Positions 26,302 through 34,442 of a stretch of DNA of 44,093 nt are shown here, piece by piece. The notes under the pieces were generated by a model. That model was given only the letters and a program-made list of their open reading frames with translations, had not been told where the DNA came from and searched no databases. Origin of the DNA: Acidobacteriaceae bacterium (GTDB lineage Bacteria > Acidobacteriota > Terriglobia > Terriglobales > Acidobacteriaceae); contig PLSM01000188.1 in assembly GCA_003165075.1 (NCBI GenBank), forward strand, positions 179,192 through 223,284, in the 5' to 3' direction. The stretch's first letter is position 1. Each line of letters begins with the position of its first letter. The translations under genes were made by a program, and so were the position numbers.

Positions 26302-26847
26302 ATGAGCAACCCCGCTCGCCGCCACGGACTCTGGATGCCGGATCACATTAAGAAGCAGCTTCTCAAAGAGATCGAACTCCTTGAGCACGAACTTGCACAC
26401 GAGTTACCCGCCGAGATCAAGAAGGCGGTGGCCATGGGAGACCTGTCAGAAAACGCCGAGTATCACATGGCGAAGCAGCGCCAGGACTTTGTGAATGCGC
26501 GCCTGGGGCAGTTGAAGAAGCGCATGGCGGAACTCTCGCTGGTGAACCTGGCCAACATTCCCAGGGACAGGGCAGGCTTCGGCTCGACGGTCGTGGTATA
26601 CGACTCGACCAAAGATGAGGAGATCGTGTACCGGCTGGTGACCAGCGAGGAATCGGACGTGACCAAGGGGCTGATTTCGACCACGTCGCCGATTGGCCGC
26701 GGGCTGGTGGGCAAGCGGGTGGGCGATGTAGCCGCCATTGTGACACCCAACGGCAAGCGCGAACTGGAAGTTCTAAAATTGACCACGATCCACGACGAAG
26801 CCGGTGAGGATAACGAAACTCCGGCGGCGACGCAGAGCAGTAACTAG
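26302..26847 (+). CDS. greA: Transcription elongation factor GreA
   Basis: 181 residues from ATG at 26302 (MSNPARRHGLWMPDHIKKQLL); an ATG at 26335 (MPDHIKKQ) would match the usual family start more closely. GreA stimulates transcript cleavage by backtracked RNA polymerase. The N-terminal coiled coil carries the acidic tip signature MGDLSENAEYHMAKQRQDFVNARLGQLKKRM with the Asp and Glu that place the catalytic metal. The C-terminal FKBP-like domain follows (FGSTVVVYDSTKDEEIVYRLV, ISTTSPIGRGLVGKRVGDVA, VTPNGKRELEVLKL). The C-terminal tail is Glu/Asn/Thr-rich. A phosphatidyltransferase gene follows after 10 bases. Confidence 0.94.
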   Translation: MSNPARRHGLWMPDHIKKQLLKEIELLEHELAHELPAEIKKAVAMGDLSENAEYHMAKQRQDFVNARLGQLKKRMAELSLVNLANIPRDRAGFGSTVVVYDSTKDEEIVYRLVTSEESDVTKGLISTTSPIGRGLVGKRVGDVAAIVTPNGKRELEVLKLTTIHDEAGEDNETPAATQSSN

Positions 26848-26857
26848 GAAGATTTGC

Positions 26858-27484
26858 ATGACCTGGACCAGCGCTTTTGGCCGCGCCTGCGGCTGGCTTC
26901 TTGACCGAATCGTTCACGGGCTGGCGCTGACGAAAATCTCACCCAACATACTCACATTCATCGGGCTGGTGATCAATATCGTGGCCGCGTTTCTGTTTGG
27001 CCATGCCGACGCCAGCAACGCCGGACGCATGTTCTTCTATGCCGGGATGGTGATTTTCGGAGCCGGAATCTTCGACATGGTGGACGGGCGGGTGGCGCGC
27101 CGCAACAACCAGGTGACCGTATTCGGCTCGTTTTTCGATTCGGTGATCGACCGCTATTCCGACGTGGTGCTGTTCTTCGGGCTGCTGGTCTACTACGGGC
27201 GCATCAACCGCTTTCGCTACGTGGTGCTGGTGGCGTTCGTGATGGTGACGTCGCTGATGGTCAGCTATACGCGGGCTCGCGCTGAAGCGTTGATCGGCCA
27301 GTGCAAGGTGGGCTTTATGGAGCGGCCGGAGCGCATCGTGCTGATTCTTCTGGGGGCACTGTTCAACCACTGGGGTGTAATGGCTCCGGTGCTGTGGGTG
27401 CTGGCCACGCTTTCCACCATCACGGTGGCGCACCGCATCATTTACACCTATCAGAACACCAAGCACATGGCTCCGCTGAGCTGA
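26858..27484 (+). CDS. CDP-alcohol phosphatidyltransferase family membrane protein
   Basis: 208 residues from ATG at 26858, preceded by AGGAAG; the frame is open further back only inside greA. An inner-membrane enzyme that replaces CMP of a CDP-alcohol or CDP-diacylglycerol with another alcohol. The diagnostic motif is complete: Asp73, Asp76-Gly77, Ala80-Arg81, Gly90, Asp94, Asp98 (FDMVDGRVARRNNQVTVFG followed by SFFDSVIDRYSD). About six membrane helices flank it. The basic GQCKVGFMERPERIV loop and general form resemble phosphatidylinositol-phosphate or archaetidylinositol-phosphate synthases more than PgsA, but the acceptor cannot be fixed from sequence. Confidence 0.9.
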   Translation: MTWTSAFGRACGWLLDRIVHGLALTKISPNILTFIGLVINIVAAFLFGHADASNAGRMFFYAGMVIFGAGIFDMVDGRVARRNNQVTVFGSFFDSVIDRYSDVVLFFGLLVYYGRINRFRYVVLVAFVMVTSLMVSYTRARAEALIGQCKVGFMERPERIVLILLGALFNHWGVMAPVLWVLATLSTITVAHRIIYTYQNTKHMAPLS

Positions 27485-27522
27485 CGCTGGCGGAAGAGCT
27501 GGCTCACCCATTCCCTACATAT

Positions 27523-28020
27523 CTAGCAAGTGATCAAGACCACGGAGCAGCCGGGCCTTATCGGCTTCCATTGCACCAGAAAACCGGTGACGGAGGAGGA
27601 CTCCATGCGGCGCATGGCCTCGAACTGGCCGTTGGTCTGGCTGTAAAGCAGCTTGCCCTGATCGCTGAGCACGGCCAGGGCGGGCACGCCCTTCTGCAGC
27701 GGAACCTGGTAGCGGGCGGCGATGTCGAGGTTCTTGTCCATGTAGCCGATATTGACGTGGACAAGCACAAAGTTCGCTTCGAGGATGGGGCGGTTGGCGG
27801 CGTCGTGGAAGTAAATGTCGAGCACCTGGCAGTCGGCGCACCAGTTGCCGCCAAAATCGAGCAGGATACGCTTGTGGCTAGCCGCGGCGGTGCGGAGAGC
27901 GCCAGCGAGGTCGGCTCGGGCTTGTGACGGATCGGGGTAGATTTCACGGCCGGCGGGGTGCGCAGTTCCGGCCACCAGCGCCAGGGCAGCCGCAAGAGCC
28001 AGGATTCTGGTCATTCTCAT
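27523..28020 (-). CDS. Periplasmic thioredoxin-family protein
   Basis: 165 residues from ATG at 28020 (a second ATG two codons later is equally possible; the frame is open to 28062). A signal peptide (MTRILALAAALALVAGTAHPAG) is followed by a thioredoxin fold with the redox pair Trp60-Cys61-Ala-Asp-Cys64 in LLDFGGNWCADCQVLDIYF, the cis-Pro region KGVPALAVLSDQGKLLYS and a final helix. The WCADC active site and the following VLDIYFHDAANRPI are typical of Thioredoxin_7/DsbD-gamma-like proteins, which act as disulphide reductases in the periplasm. It converges on the phosphatidyltransferase and diverges from the next gene. Confidence 0.88.
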   Translation of the reverse strand: MRMTRILALAAALALVAGTAHPAGREIYPDPSQARADLAGALRTAAASHKRILLDFGGNWCADCQVLDIYFHDAANRPILEANFVLVHVNIGYMDKNLDIAARYQVPLQKGVPALAVLSDQGKLLYSQTNGQFEAMRRMESSSVTGFLVQWKPIRPGCSVVLITC

Positions 28021-28122
28021 GAGGTGACACATTCTCCAGCAACTGTTCCCAGTCTGCCACACCGCGCTGTTTCATACCACTTTCGTCCGCCCTTCCAGAC
28101 CGGCGTGCGTGTAGTCTGGTGT

Positions 28123-28563
28123 GTGGTAGACGATCTGCGCAACCGGCTGCAGTCCGAGGCGTTTCCCGATCTGGGAGCGATGATGGAGGGCTACGCGCGG
28201 GCGGCGGCAACGCTGGCCCGCGAGGAATTCCGTCAAAGTCTGGACTTTACACCGGAGTCGATCGACGCGCTCGACGAGATTCTGGTGCTGATAGGGGAGA
28301 GCCCGGAGCTGGACCTGGACTTTGAGGCGCGGCTATGGGGCAGCTACCTGGGCGAGGTACTGCGGCGGCGCTATGCGGGAAGTTGGGAGATGACCCAATA
28401 CCCGGGCGGGGTGGCTGCGGTCCCCGCGGTGGATGTGCGCGGTTCGAGGCTGTTTCCAATGATGAAGGTCTATCGTCGGCTGACCATTGGGGACGAGGAA
28501 GATCTAAGCAGCTTTTATGCCATGGTGACGGAGCGGCTGGGCAATGCGGCGCAGGTGAACTAG
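28123..28563 (+). CDS. Conserved-looking hypothetical protein
   Basis: 146 residues from a GTG at 28123 (MVDDLRNRLQSEAFPDLGAMMEGY); another GTG lies at 28105 and an open frame reaches 27958. I do not recognise the family. Visible features: an all-alpha N-terminal half (REEFRQSLDFTPESIDALDEILVLIGES) and the block DLDFEARLWGSYLGEVLRRRYAGSWEMTQYPGG, then VRGSRLFPMMKVYRRLTIGDEEDLSSFYAMV. The order 'helix, WGSYLGEVLRR, short sheet' is reminiscent of small proteins annotated only as DUFs in actinobacteria. No signal peptide or catalytic motif. It stands between a divergent thioredoxin gene and tatA, about 95 bp before the latter. Confidence 0.65.
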   Translation: MVDDLRNRLQSEAFPDLGAMMEGYARAAATLAREEFRQSLDFTPESIDALDEILVLIGESPELDLDFEARLWGSYLGEVLRRRYAGSWEMTQYPGGVAAVPAVDVRGSRLFPMMKVYRRLTIGDEEDLSSFYAMVTERLGNAAQVN

Positions 28564-28658
28564 GCCGCGGTCAGGGCGCGCTGCGCGTGGGACTGGCTTT
28601 GTGCGACAATAACCTGTGATGACGCGCCGCTGGATCGTGGCGTGCGGAGGATGAGTCA

Positions 28659-28886
28659 ATGGGCGATCTATTGCAGCCATGGCACCTGATTGTGCTGGCT
28701 ATCGTGGCATTCCTGTTATTTGGGGCCAAGCGGCTGCCGGAGCTGGGCAAGGGCTTGGGTGAGGGTTTGAAAGGCTTCAGGGAAGGGCTGAAGGGGGTCA
28801 CTGATCCCCCACCGCCGACGACGAATGTGCAGCAGCAGAGCACCCCGCCCCCGCCGCCAAGCTCCACTACGACTGAACAGAAGTAA
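28659..28886 (+). CDS. tatA: Twin-arginine translocase subunit TatA/TatE
   Basis: 75 residues. Forms the ring-like pore of the Tat export system in the inner membrane. One N-terminal membrane helix (LIVLAIVAFLLF), the invariant Phe-Gly hinge (FGAKRLPELGKGLGEGLKGFREG) and an amphipathic helix are followed by a Pro/Thr-rich tail of about 30 residues. A GGAGGA Shine-Dalgarno site lies seven bases before the ATG. tatC is not in the window, so the subunits are encoded apart. A bidirectional terminator follows. Confidence 0.95.
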   Translation: MGDLLQPWHLIVLAIVAFLLFGAKRLPELGKGLGEGLKGFREGLKGVTDPPPPTTNVQQQSTPPPPPSSTTTEQK

Positions 28887-28980
28887 GAGCGGCTCGCCGG
28901 GAGCCCTGGTGGTCCCGCAGTCCTTCTACCGACAGCGAAGCCCTGGAGAGCATTGCATCTCTGTCCCGGACAATGATTTG

Positions 28981-29018
28981 CAGAAAAGGCCCGTGCCATT
29001 GCGCGCGGGCCTTTTCTG
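28981..29018. terminator. Bidirectional rho-independent terminator between tatA and the EamA gene
   Basis: CAGAAAAGGCCCG (28981-28993), a 12-base loop, then CGGGCCTTTTCTG (29006-29018): a perfect 13-bp stem whose arms contain an A-run on one side and a T-run on the other. It lies between the convergent stops of tatA (28886) and the EamA gene (29032), so it can end transcripts from both sides. Confidence 0.85.
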
Positions 29019-29031
29019 CGTGTTGGCCCTC

Positions 29032-29877
29032 TCACACGGCCAGCAGCGCCACGGCGGCAAGGGCCAGCACCATGCCTGCTATCTGCCGCCGGGTTGGCCA
29101 CTCATGCAGGAACACCGCGGCGAGGAAGATGGTTCCCGCCGGGTAGAGGGAGCAAATCACCGCCGCTACGTCGAGCCGGCCAAGGCGCGTGGCGCCGATA
29201 TAGAACAGGTTGCCGAGGGTGTCGAAGGCGCCGGCCACGATACCGGTGAGCCAGAAACCGCGCCAGGGCCCACTGGGCGGCGCCACAATCAGCACCAGCA
29301 GAAGGGCCGCGACGCCGGCCGCGCGGGCTGAGGTAAGAGCCCACAAAACGCCACCGGCGCTGGCCAGTTTAAAGAGAACCAGTTGCGCGCCAAAGCCCAT
29401 GCCGGCAAGGGCGCCGAGCAACAGCGCCGCCCGCGGGGTCCCCGCGCCCTGGGCAGAGGTAGTGCTTGTGATGAGCCAGATGGCAACGCATCCAGCCGCC
29501 AGTCCGAGGGCAGTCAGCGGAGCGGGAAGGCCGTCGTGGACGAGGGTGAAAAGCACAGGCAGCAACGCGGTCAGCAGCCCGGTGAGCGCGGCGGTCAGGC
29601 CCATGGCGCCCATTGCAAGGGCGCGGTAAAACGCGGCCAGGGCAAGGGCTCCCTCAAAGCCACCCACGGCGGCATAGAACACAAGTGTGGGAGCGGGAAC
29701 GGCAAGCCGCATGACCATGCACACGGCCAGCAGCGCGATCAGGGAAAGAATCTGCCCGGAGGCGGTGATCAACAGCGCCGGAGCGCGGCGCGCACCCACT
29801 CCGCCGGCAAAGTCTGACCCGCCCCAGCTGATGGCGGACAGCAGTCCCAGGCCTGCCGCGGAGCCTACAGGCGTCAC
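29032..29877 (-). CDS. EamA/DMT-family transporter
   Basis: 281 residues with about ten membrane helices in two five-helix halves, the standard plan of drug/metabolite transporters. Start LGLLSAISWGGSDFAGGVGARRAPALLITASGQ, first-half end AFYRALAMGAMGLTAALTGLLTALLPVLF, second half from ALLLGALAGMGFGAQLVLFKLA to AVICSLYPAGTIFLAAVFLHEWPTRRQIAGMVLALAAVALL. The last block is the EamA signature. Substrate unknown; amino acids, metabolites or drugs are all possible. It begins only three bases after the stop side of the upstream VWA gene, so both may be on one message. Confidence 0.9.
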   Translation of the reverse strand: MTPVGSAAGLGLLSAISWGGSDFAGGVGARRAPALLITASGQILSLIALLAVCMVMRLAVPAPTLVFYAAVGGFEGALALAAFYRALAMGAMGLTAALTGLLTALLPVLFTLVHDGLPAPLTALGLAAGCVAIWLITSTTSAQGAGTPRAALLLGALAGMGFGAQLVLFKLASAGGVLWALTSARAAGVAALLLVLIVAPPSGPWRGFWLTGIVAGAFDTLGNLFYIGATRLGRLDVAAVICSLYPAGTIFLAAVFLHEWPTRRQIAGMVLALAAVALLAV

Positions 29878-29880
29878 AGG

Positions 29881-31227
29881 CTAGTGAAGATCCTGGCCGG
29901 AGGGGAAGTAGCCCTTCTTGGTGATGACCTCAAGCCCGGGCCGGTCCACGCGCACATCGATGGTACGGAACTTTCCGTCGATAATCGGCTGATGGCTCAG
30001 ATAGCCGAGGGTGTACTGGTTACGGGCCTCACGAGCGATGTCCTGGTAGCTGCTCTCGATCCCGCTCACGCCTCGCGCCGAGTCCAGAACGCCTCCGGTG
30101 TTGAAGCTGTATTTGACCAGAATATTGTCGTACATGGTGAAGGGCAGGTGGACGCGGCTTACAAACCCCTCGCCCCAGCGGGCCGAGTCACCCACCAATG
30201 TGCCGTAGACGGCGATTTTATTGGTCTCAAGATAGCGCAGCACATCGCGATACGTGGCCTTGCTGCCGTATTCCTTGCCGTCGGAGATGACGTAAATGAT
30301 GCGGCGGCGGCCTTGGGGCCGCGACGAAAGCTCCTTGGCCGCGGCCAGAATGGCGTCGTTGAGGGTGTGAATCTCTTTGGGGAGGGTGATGAACGGCCCG
30401 CTGCCGGCAGAGCGGCCGGGCTGCAGGTTGGGGTCGGCGCAGTTTCCGTTGACATGGATGTTGCAACCGGCCATTGGACCGCTGTTGAAGGGCACCATCT
30501 CTTCGCTGCCCGTCTCCTTGGTCAGGGCCAGTACAGCCGGCAACCGGGCGCTCTGCGCTCCGGTAAAGCCTGTCCGCTCCTGCGACCCGTTGTTGTAACT
30601 GAAGACCGCGACCTCATCGTAAGGTGTGAGCGCTCCCTGGATTGCGCCCAGGGAGTCGTTCACCTTGCCCATTACGTCTGAAGTCAGGCTTTGGTCGATG
30701 ATGAAAGCGATCGACAGCGGGAAGGGATCCACTGTGAACAGCCGCAATGGTTCGCGAATCCCGTTCTCGAAGACCTTGAAATCGCGGAAGGTCAGACCGG
30801 CCACCAGTTTGCCTTTTGTGTCCTTCACTGTGACCGGAAGCTCAACGAAGTTCACGTTGAGACGGATAATCGTGGACGTCGCTTCCACACCTTCTCCGGC
30901 AGCCGGCATCTGCGGAGGAGCCGTCTGGACCTCATCCTTGGGCGGGCTGGAAGGAGGTTGCGCACCTGGAGCGGGAGCCTGCTGATTGGGGTTGGCTGAG
31001 GATGAGGTGGGCGAAACGGGCGAGGCGGGCGCATTGGCCGTGGTCCCGGCGCCAATGCCGGGCGTGATGGGACCGGACAGGTTGGTCAGGGAGCCTGGCG
31101 TTTGGGGCGTAGGCGCATCGGGCACCGCGGATGGCTGCTGCTGTTGCTGGGCCATCACCACCGTGGTGAGAAACAAACTGGAACTGAAAAGCGCGGTCAG
31201 CGCCATTACCGTCAAACCAGGCTTCAC
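29881..31227 (-). CDS. Secreted VWA-domain protein (VWFA-related Acidobacterial domain)
   Basis: 448 residues from a GTG at 31227 with GGGGAGGAAG upstream. A signal peptide ends near AQQQQQP; a Pro/Ala/Ser-rich linker (about 30-115) precedes the Acidobacteria-type VWA region. It opens with STIIRLNVNFVELPVTVKDTKGKLVAGLTFRDFKVFENG, then FPLSIAFIIDQSLTSDVMGK (a MIDAS-like DxSxT), DEVAVFSYN, and RRRIIYVISDGKEYGSKATYRDVL, and ends with the YTLGYLSHQPIIDGKFRTIDVRVDRPGLEVITKKGYF signature. An insert with three Cys (GCNIHVNGNCADPN) lies in the middle. The family is expanded in Acidobacteriota; the ligand is unknown. Divergent from a second member. Confidence 0.92.
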   Translation of the reverse strand: MKPGLTVMALTALFSSSLFLTTVVMAQQQQQPSAVPDAPTPQTPGSLTNLSGPITPGIGAGTTANAPASPVSPTSSSANPNQQAPAPGAQPPSSPPKDEVQTAPPQMPAAGEGVEATSTIIRLNVNFVELPVTVKDTKGKLVAGLTFRDFKVFENGIREPLRLFTVDPFPLSIAFIIDQSLTSDVMGKVNDSLGAIQGALTPYDEVAVFSYNNGSQERTGFTGAQSARLPAVLALTKETGSEEMVPFNSGPMAGCNIHVNGNCADPNLQPGRSAGSGPFITLPKEIHTLNDAILAAAKELSSRPQGRRRIIYVISDGKEYGSKATYRDVLRYLETNKIAVYGTLVGDSARWGEGFVSRVHLPFTMYDNILVKYSFNTGGVLDSARGVSGIESSYQDIAREARNQYTLGYLSHQPIIDGKFRTIDVRVDRPGLEVITKKGYFPSGQDLH

Positions 31228-31424
31228 AGGTATTTCTTCCTCCCCAAGTGCCCCGCCATGCCGGGAAACGGCTTGCGGACCAGCTCCTCACCGGACGGAA
31301 ACCGGCCAGTTGGGCTGCACTCGTCAGAGTATCAGACGCGCCAGCGCGGCGCTGGTCTCCCTTTTACCTATAAGTAGTTAGGGTATGCTCTCTTCGGGGC
31401 TTGATTTTCGTCTATCTGAGCAGA

Positions 31425-32480
31425 ATGCTGAATCGTGGGAGAGTTGTCGCCTTACTGCTGACCCTGCCGGTGTTTTCGGCGGCGGGACGGGCGCAACTTG
31501 CTCCGTCGCCGGACGCCCCCCCGGTCAGTACCGCCCCTGCCCCTGCGCCCGACGAGGAATCGGTAGCGACGCTTAAGCTCAACGTTAACCTTGTGGACCT
31601 GTTCTTCACCGTGAAGGACAAGAACGGCGAGTTGGTTCCTCACCTGACCGCGAACGATTGCACGGTGTCGGAGGACAAGGTCGCGCAGAAGCTGAAAAAC
31701 TTTGCTGCCGAAACCCACCAGCCTCTCACTCTGGGCATTCTGCTTGACACTTCGGGCAGCCAGCAGCGGGTGCTGCCGCTGGAGCAGGACGCGGGCAGCC
31801 AGTTTCTTGACCGCGTGCTGAAGCAGAAGGATGAGGCGTTCCTGCTGTCCTTTGACGTGAACGTGGACCTGCTGCAGGACTTCACCAACAGTCCGCGGCT
31901 GCTGGCGCGGGCCATGCAAAAGGCTGAGATCAATACCGCGGGCGGCAACGGTGCGGCAGGCATTCCGGGTGCGGGCGGCGGCACCATTCCCACCGTGGGC
32001 GATCCCAAGGGAACGCTCCTTTACGATGCGGTTTACCTGGCCTCCAACGAGAAACTGAACCAGGAAACGGGCCGCAAGGCAATGATCATCCTGACCGACG
32101 GCGACGACCAGGGCAGCAGGATCAAGATCAACGACGCAATTGCCGCGGCGCAAAAGTCAAATGTAATTATTTACGTCATCCTGATTGCCGACACAGGCTT
32201 TTATGGCAACTTCGGGATGGGATATTACGGCTACTCGGCAGCCAAGAAGATGGCCGAGGAAACCGGCGGCCGGGTCATCAACGTGGGCAACAACGGCAAG
32301 AAGCTTGAGGCTGCATTCCAGCAGATCGAGGACGAGTTGCGCACCCAGTACGTGGCCAGTTATACGCCCAGCAACGCCAAACTCGACGGCACTTTCCGGC
32401 ATATCGCGGTGGAGTGTCGCGGAGACGGGATGAAGGTGCAGGTCCGCAAGGGCTACTACGCGCCTTCCCCAGAGAACTAA
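31425..32480 (+). CDS. Secreted VWA-domain protein, second copy
   Basis: 351 residues from ATG at 31425 (MLNRGRVVALLLTLPVFSAAGRAQ, a signal peptide); the frame is open from a TTG at 31401. The same architecture as its divergent neighbour: a short Pro-rich linker, TLKLNVNLVDLFFTVKDKNGELVPHLTANDCTVSEDK, then a complete MIDAS start (DTSGS in LTLGILLDTSGSQQRV), KAMIILTDGDDQGSRIKINDAI, and the closing LRTQYVASYTPSNAKLDGTFRHIAVECRGDGMKVQVRKGYYAP. A Gly-rich insert (AGGNGAAGIPGAGGGTIP) interrupts the domain. Its closer match to the MIDAS consensus suggests it binds metal, while the partner may not. Both are probably periplasmic or surface proteins. Confidence 0.92.
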   Translation: MLNRGRVVALLLTLPVFSAAGRAQLAPSPDAPPVSTAPAPAPDEESVATLKLNVNLVDLFFTVKDKNGELVPHLTANDCTVSEDKVAQKLKNFAAETHQPLTLGILLDTSGSQQRVLPLEQDAGSQFLDRVLKQKDEAFLLSFDVNVDLLQDFTNSPRLLARAMQKAEINTAGGNGAAGIPGAGGGTIPTVGDPKGTLLYDAVYLASNEKLNQETGRKAMIILTDGDDQGSRIKINDAIAAAQKSNVIIYVILIADTGFYGNFGMGYYGYSAAKKMAEETGGRVINVGNNGKKLEAAFQQIEDELRTQYVASYTPSNAKLDGTFRHIAVECRGDGMKVQVRKGYYAPSPEN

Positions 32481-32938
32481 CGGAACATTCCTACCGTGAC
32501 CTTCTGATTTTGTAATCGTGCCAATGAATCTGGGTGCCTCAGGTCTCGCTTTTCACCGGGATCCCCGCGGATAGGTCTTCGTCCGTGGGGTGGTTTGAGA
32601 CCTGGGAAGCCACATATCTACACGGTCACGACACCAGTTGCTTCAGTAACTCTGCATTTGGTCAAGGGAATGCCACGGCCTGGCCAGATCCGCCGCATAG
32701 AAATTCTCACATGCGAGAAGTTACACGATTCGCGAAGAAAATTCCGATCCATCTCTGTGCCGGCGCTCGTTAGCCGCGGGCGGTCGAGCTGCTTCGCGAG
32801 TCTTAATCTCAGTTGAATCAGCTCCTTCAGCCGATGGGGCAGCTCCTCACCGGGTTTGGCACGCGACTTGCGAGTCAAACGGAATACATGTGCGGTACCG
32901 CGCGAATCCAGACGCACAAATCCACGGAGGATGTTCCG
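32481..32938. other. Intergenic gap with one palindromic repeat
   Basis: About 460 bp. The left part holds the nested palindrome at 32540-32604. The rest shows no recognisable gene; a frame continuous with the next gene upstream of its signal peptide is judged non-coding because GGAGGA and the signal peptide begin only at 32939. The promoter of that gene should lie here but was not identified. Confidence 0.5.
32540..32604. repeat. Nested palindromic intergenic repeat
   Basis: Outer arms CAGGTCTC (32540-32547) and GAGACCTG (32597-32604); inner arms CCCCGCGGA and TCCGTGGGG (one mismatch) around a loop TAGGTCTTCG. The inner part closely resembles 43190-43217 (CCCCAGCGA, CAGGTCCTCA, TCGCTGGGG), and both are followed by TGGTT. 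So at least two copies of a REP-like family lie in this window. Confidence 0.65.
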
Positions 32939-33817
32939 ATGAAGATTGTCAAATTGCTCGCGGTGCTGCTTGTGGTCCTGTCGAGCTTTCCTTTTTTTGC
33001 GCAGCAGCAGAATCAAGATACCCAGCAGAACCCTGACACCCAGCAAAGCAATCCTCCTGGTGCGCAGACGCAAGCAACGCAGGCGCCTGCCAGTCATCCT
33101 GCCGCACGCTCCGATGTTTCCGCTGCAGACATGCGTCCCGTAAACGCCGAACTGGTAAGCAAACTGGATTCAAAGACCGCCAGGACGGGCGACAGCGTAG
33201 TCCTGAAGACCAGGACGTCGGTAAAGACCGCTGACGGAGTTGAGATTCCCAAGGGATCGAAGCTGGTCGGCCGCATCACCAGTGTGCAGCCCAGTGGCGA
33301 CAGCGCCCAGAATTCCCAGGTGGCAATCCAGTTTGAGCAAGCCGAGTTGAAGGGCGGACAGAACTTGCCGATTCAATCGGTAATCCAGTCAGTAGCCCCA
33401 TCAGACAGCGAGATGGCGGCCAACCGGCCCGACACGGCAGGTGGCGCAATGAGCGCGCCTCCAGTTGCAGGCCCTGGAAGTTCAGGCGCGGGAGTGGGTT
33501 CGCGCAGTAACCCAACCGGCGGCTCGGCTGGTCCGCCTGTCCAGGGAAGCACGGAGCCGTCGGGCGCCGAATCTGGTTCTGGCGCAGCGGCCAACGGGGG
33601 TCCTGCACCCGGCACTGTTGTAGCCAAAAGTGGAAATATATCCATCCGTGCCACGTCGATTCCCGGAGTGCTGCTGGCGGTGAATGAACCGGGACAGGCG
33701 GATCCCCGCATGGGCCAATCGTCCGGCATCCTGCTCGGCGCCAAGAGAGACGTGCAATTGAACAGCGGCACGCAGTTGGTGCTTGCAGTCTCCGCTGCGA
33801 GCGGCGGCACACGCTAA
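32939..33817 (+). CDS. Secreted protein of unknown function
   Basis: 292 residues. ATG at 32939 with GGAGGA nine bases upstream. A signal peptide (MKIVKLLAVLLVVLSSFPFFAQ) is followed by a Gln/Pro-rich stretch, then a small beta-rich segment: VNAELVSKLDSKTARTGDSVVLKTRTSVKTADGVEIPKGSKLVGRITSVQ and VAIQFEQAELKGGQNLPIQSVIQSV. After a long Gly/Ser/Pro linker the C-terminus has TSIPGVLLAVNEPG ... GILLGAKRDVQLNSGTQLVLAVSA. The 'TGDxVxLKT ... IPKGSKLVGRI' pattern recalls the stability/barrel part of TrbI/VirB10-like and other secreted proteins, but there is no further support. Probably periplasmic or surface-associated. Confidence 0.72.
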   Translation: MKIVKLLAVLLVVLSSFPFFAQQQNQDTQQNPDTQQSNPPGAQTQATQAPASHPAARSDVSAADMRPVNAELVSKLDSKTARTGDSVVLKTRTSVKTADGVEIPKGSKLVGRITSVQPSGDSAQNSQVAIQFEQAELKGGQNLPIQSVIQSVAPSDSEMAANRPDTAGGAMSAPPVAGPGSSGAGVGSRSNPTGGSAGPPVQGSTEPSGAESGSGAAANGGPAPGTVVAKSGNISIRATSIPGVLLAVNEPGQADPRMGQSSGILLGAKRDVQLNSGTQLVLAVSAASGGTR

Positions 33818-33958
33818 CGTGCGTTGTTCAATGCGGCGGAGATAGAGAAAGCGCCTTCATCGGACTCGACTGTGGAAGGGCCTTGTGTGCAAACAAGGCG
33901 CAAGGCGAGTGCGGGGCCAAGGTTGACCTCCGACCCTTGTCTCGTTTTTGGACAGTCA

Positions 33959-34045
33959 ATTACCTAAGAGGTACTACACGGTAATCTGGCGCAAAAGTTG
34001 AGTCATCGCTACTATCGGCTCTGGGTGAAGAAACTTGAGGCCGCC
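33959..34045 (+). other. Potential structured 5' leader before the small gene at 34092
   Basis: Two nested foldable elements. ATTACC (33959-33964) pairs with GGTAAT (33980-33985). Then GGCG (33988-33991), AAGTT (33995-33999) and GAGTC (34000-34004) pair in order with GGCTC (34017-34021), AACTT (34032-34036) and CGCC (34042-34045). This may be an RNA element or chance. I could not match it to a riboswitch class. Confidence 0.25.
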
Positions 34046-34091
34046 TACCAAATAATTTCCGGCCACGGAACTCTCACCCCAGGAGCCTGTC

Positions 34092-34343
34092 ATGTTGACC
34101 AACTGCGCCGCCCAGGATGGTTTTGAGATCAGTCCCCGCTTTCGCCGCACCATTGAAGAGCGCGTTGCCCGGCTGGAGCGGGACGCGGACTACGACGAAG
34201 CACAGGTGGCGCGGCTTGTGAATGGCGACCACATCCGCAGGCAGTTGCGGCTGGTGGCCGTGGAGCGCGCCGAAGTGCTGCGTATGCGGCTCTTTCTGGA
34301 TCGCGCCAGGATTCGAGTGCCCCGCCCGTTGATCGAGTTGTAG
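34092..34343 (+). CDS. Small hypothetical protein (83 residues)
   Basis: A good Shine-Dalgarno site (AGGAG, eight bases before ATG) supports translation. The product is charged and mostly helical: DGFEISPRFRRTIEERVARLERDADYDEAQVARLVNGDHIRRQLRLVAVERAEVLRMRLFLDRARI. No membrane segment, signal peptide or Cys pair. The IEERVARLERD and LRLVAVERAEVLRMRLFL helices could form a coiled coil. Not recognised. It converges on the tRNA-Cys unit, with the terminator at 34390-34421 between them. Confidence 0.6.
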   Translation: MLTNCAAQDGFEISPRFRRTIEERVARLERDADYDEAQVARLVNGDHIRRQLRLVAVERAEVLRMRLFLDRARIRVPRPLIEL

Positions 34344-34389
34344 AGAAAACCGCCGGTAGACCAGCGCGATCTTATTGGATCGAGCAAAA

Positions 34390-34421
34390 GGGCCGCGATC
34401 CGCCGAAACGGGTTGCGGCCC
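34390..34421 (-). terminator. Rho-independent terminator after tRNA-Cys
   Basis: On the minus strand GGGCCGC plus CCG pair with CGG plus GCGGCCC (34421 to 34390; one internal 3-base mismatch), followed by TTTTGCTCG. It is 22 bp beyond the tRNA 3' end. The opposite strand reads CTCTTGCTTG after the stem, a weaker signal, so it could also help end the plus-strand gene at 34092-34343. Confidence 0.75.
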
Positions 34422-34442
34422 TCTTGCTTGTAGCGCAGGATT

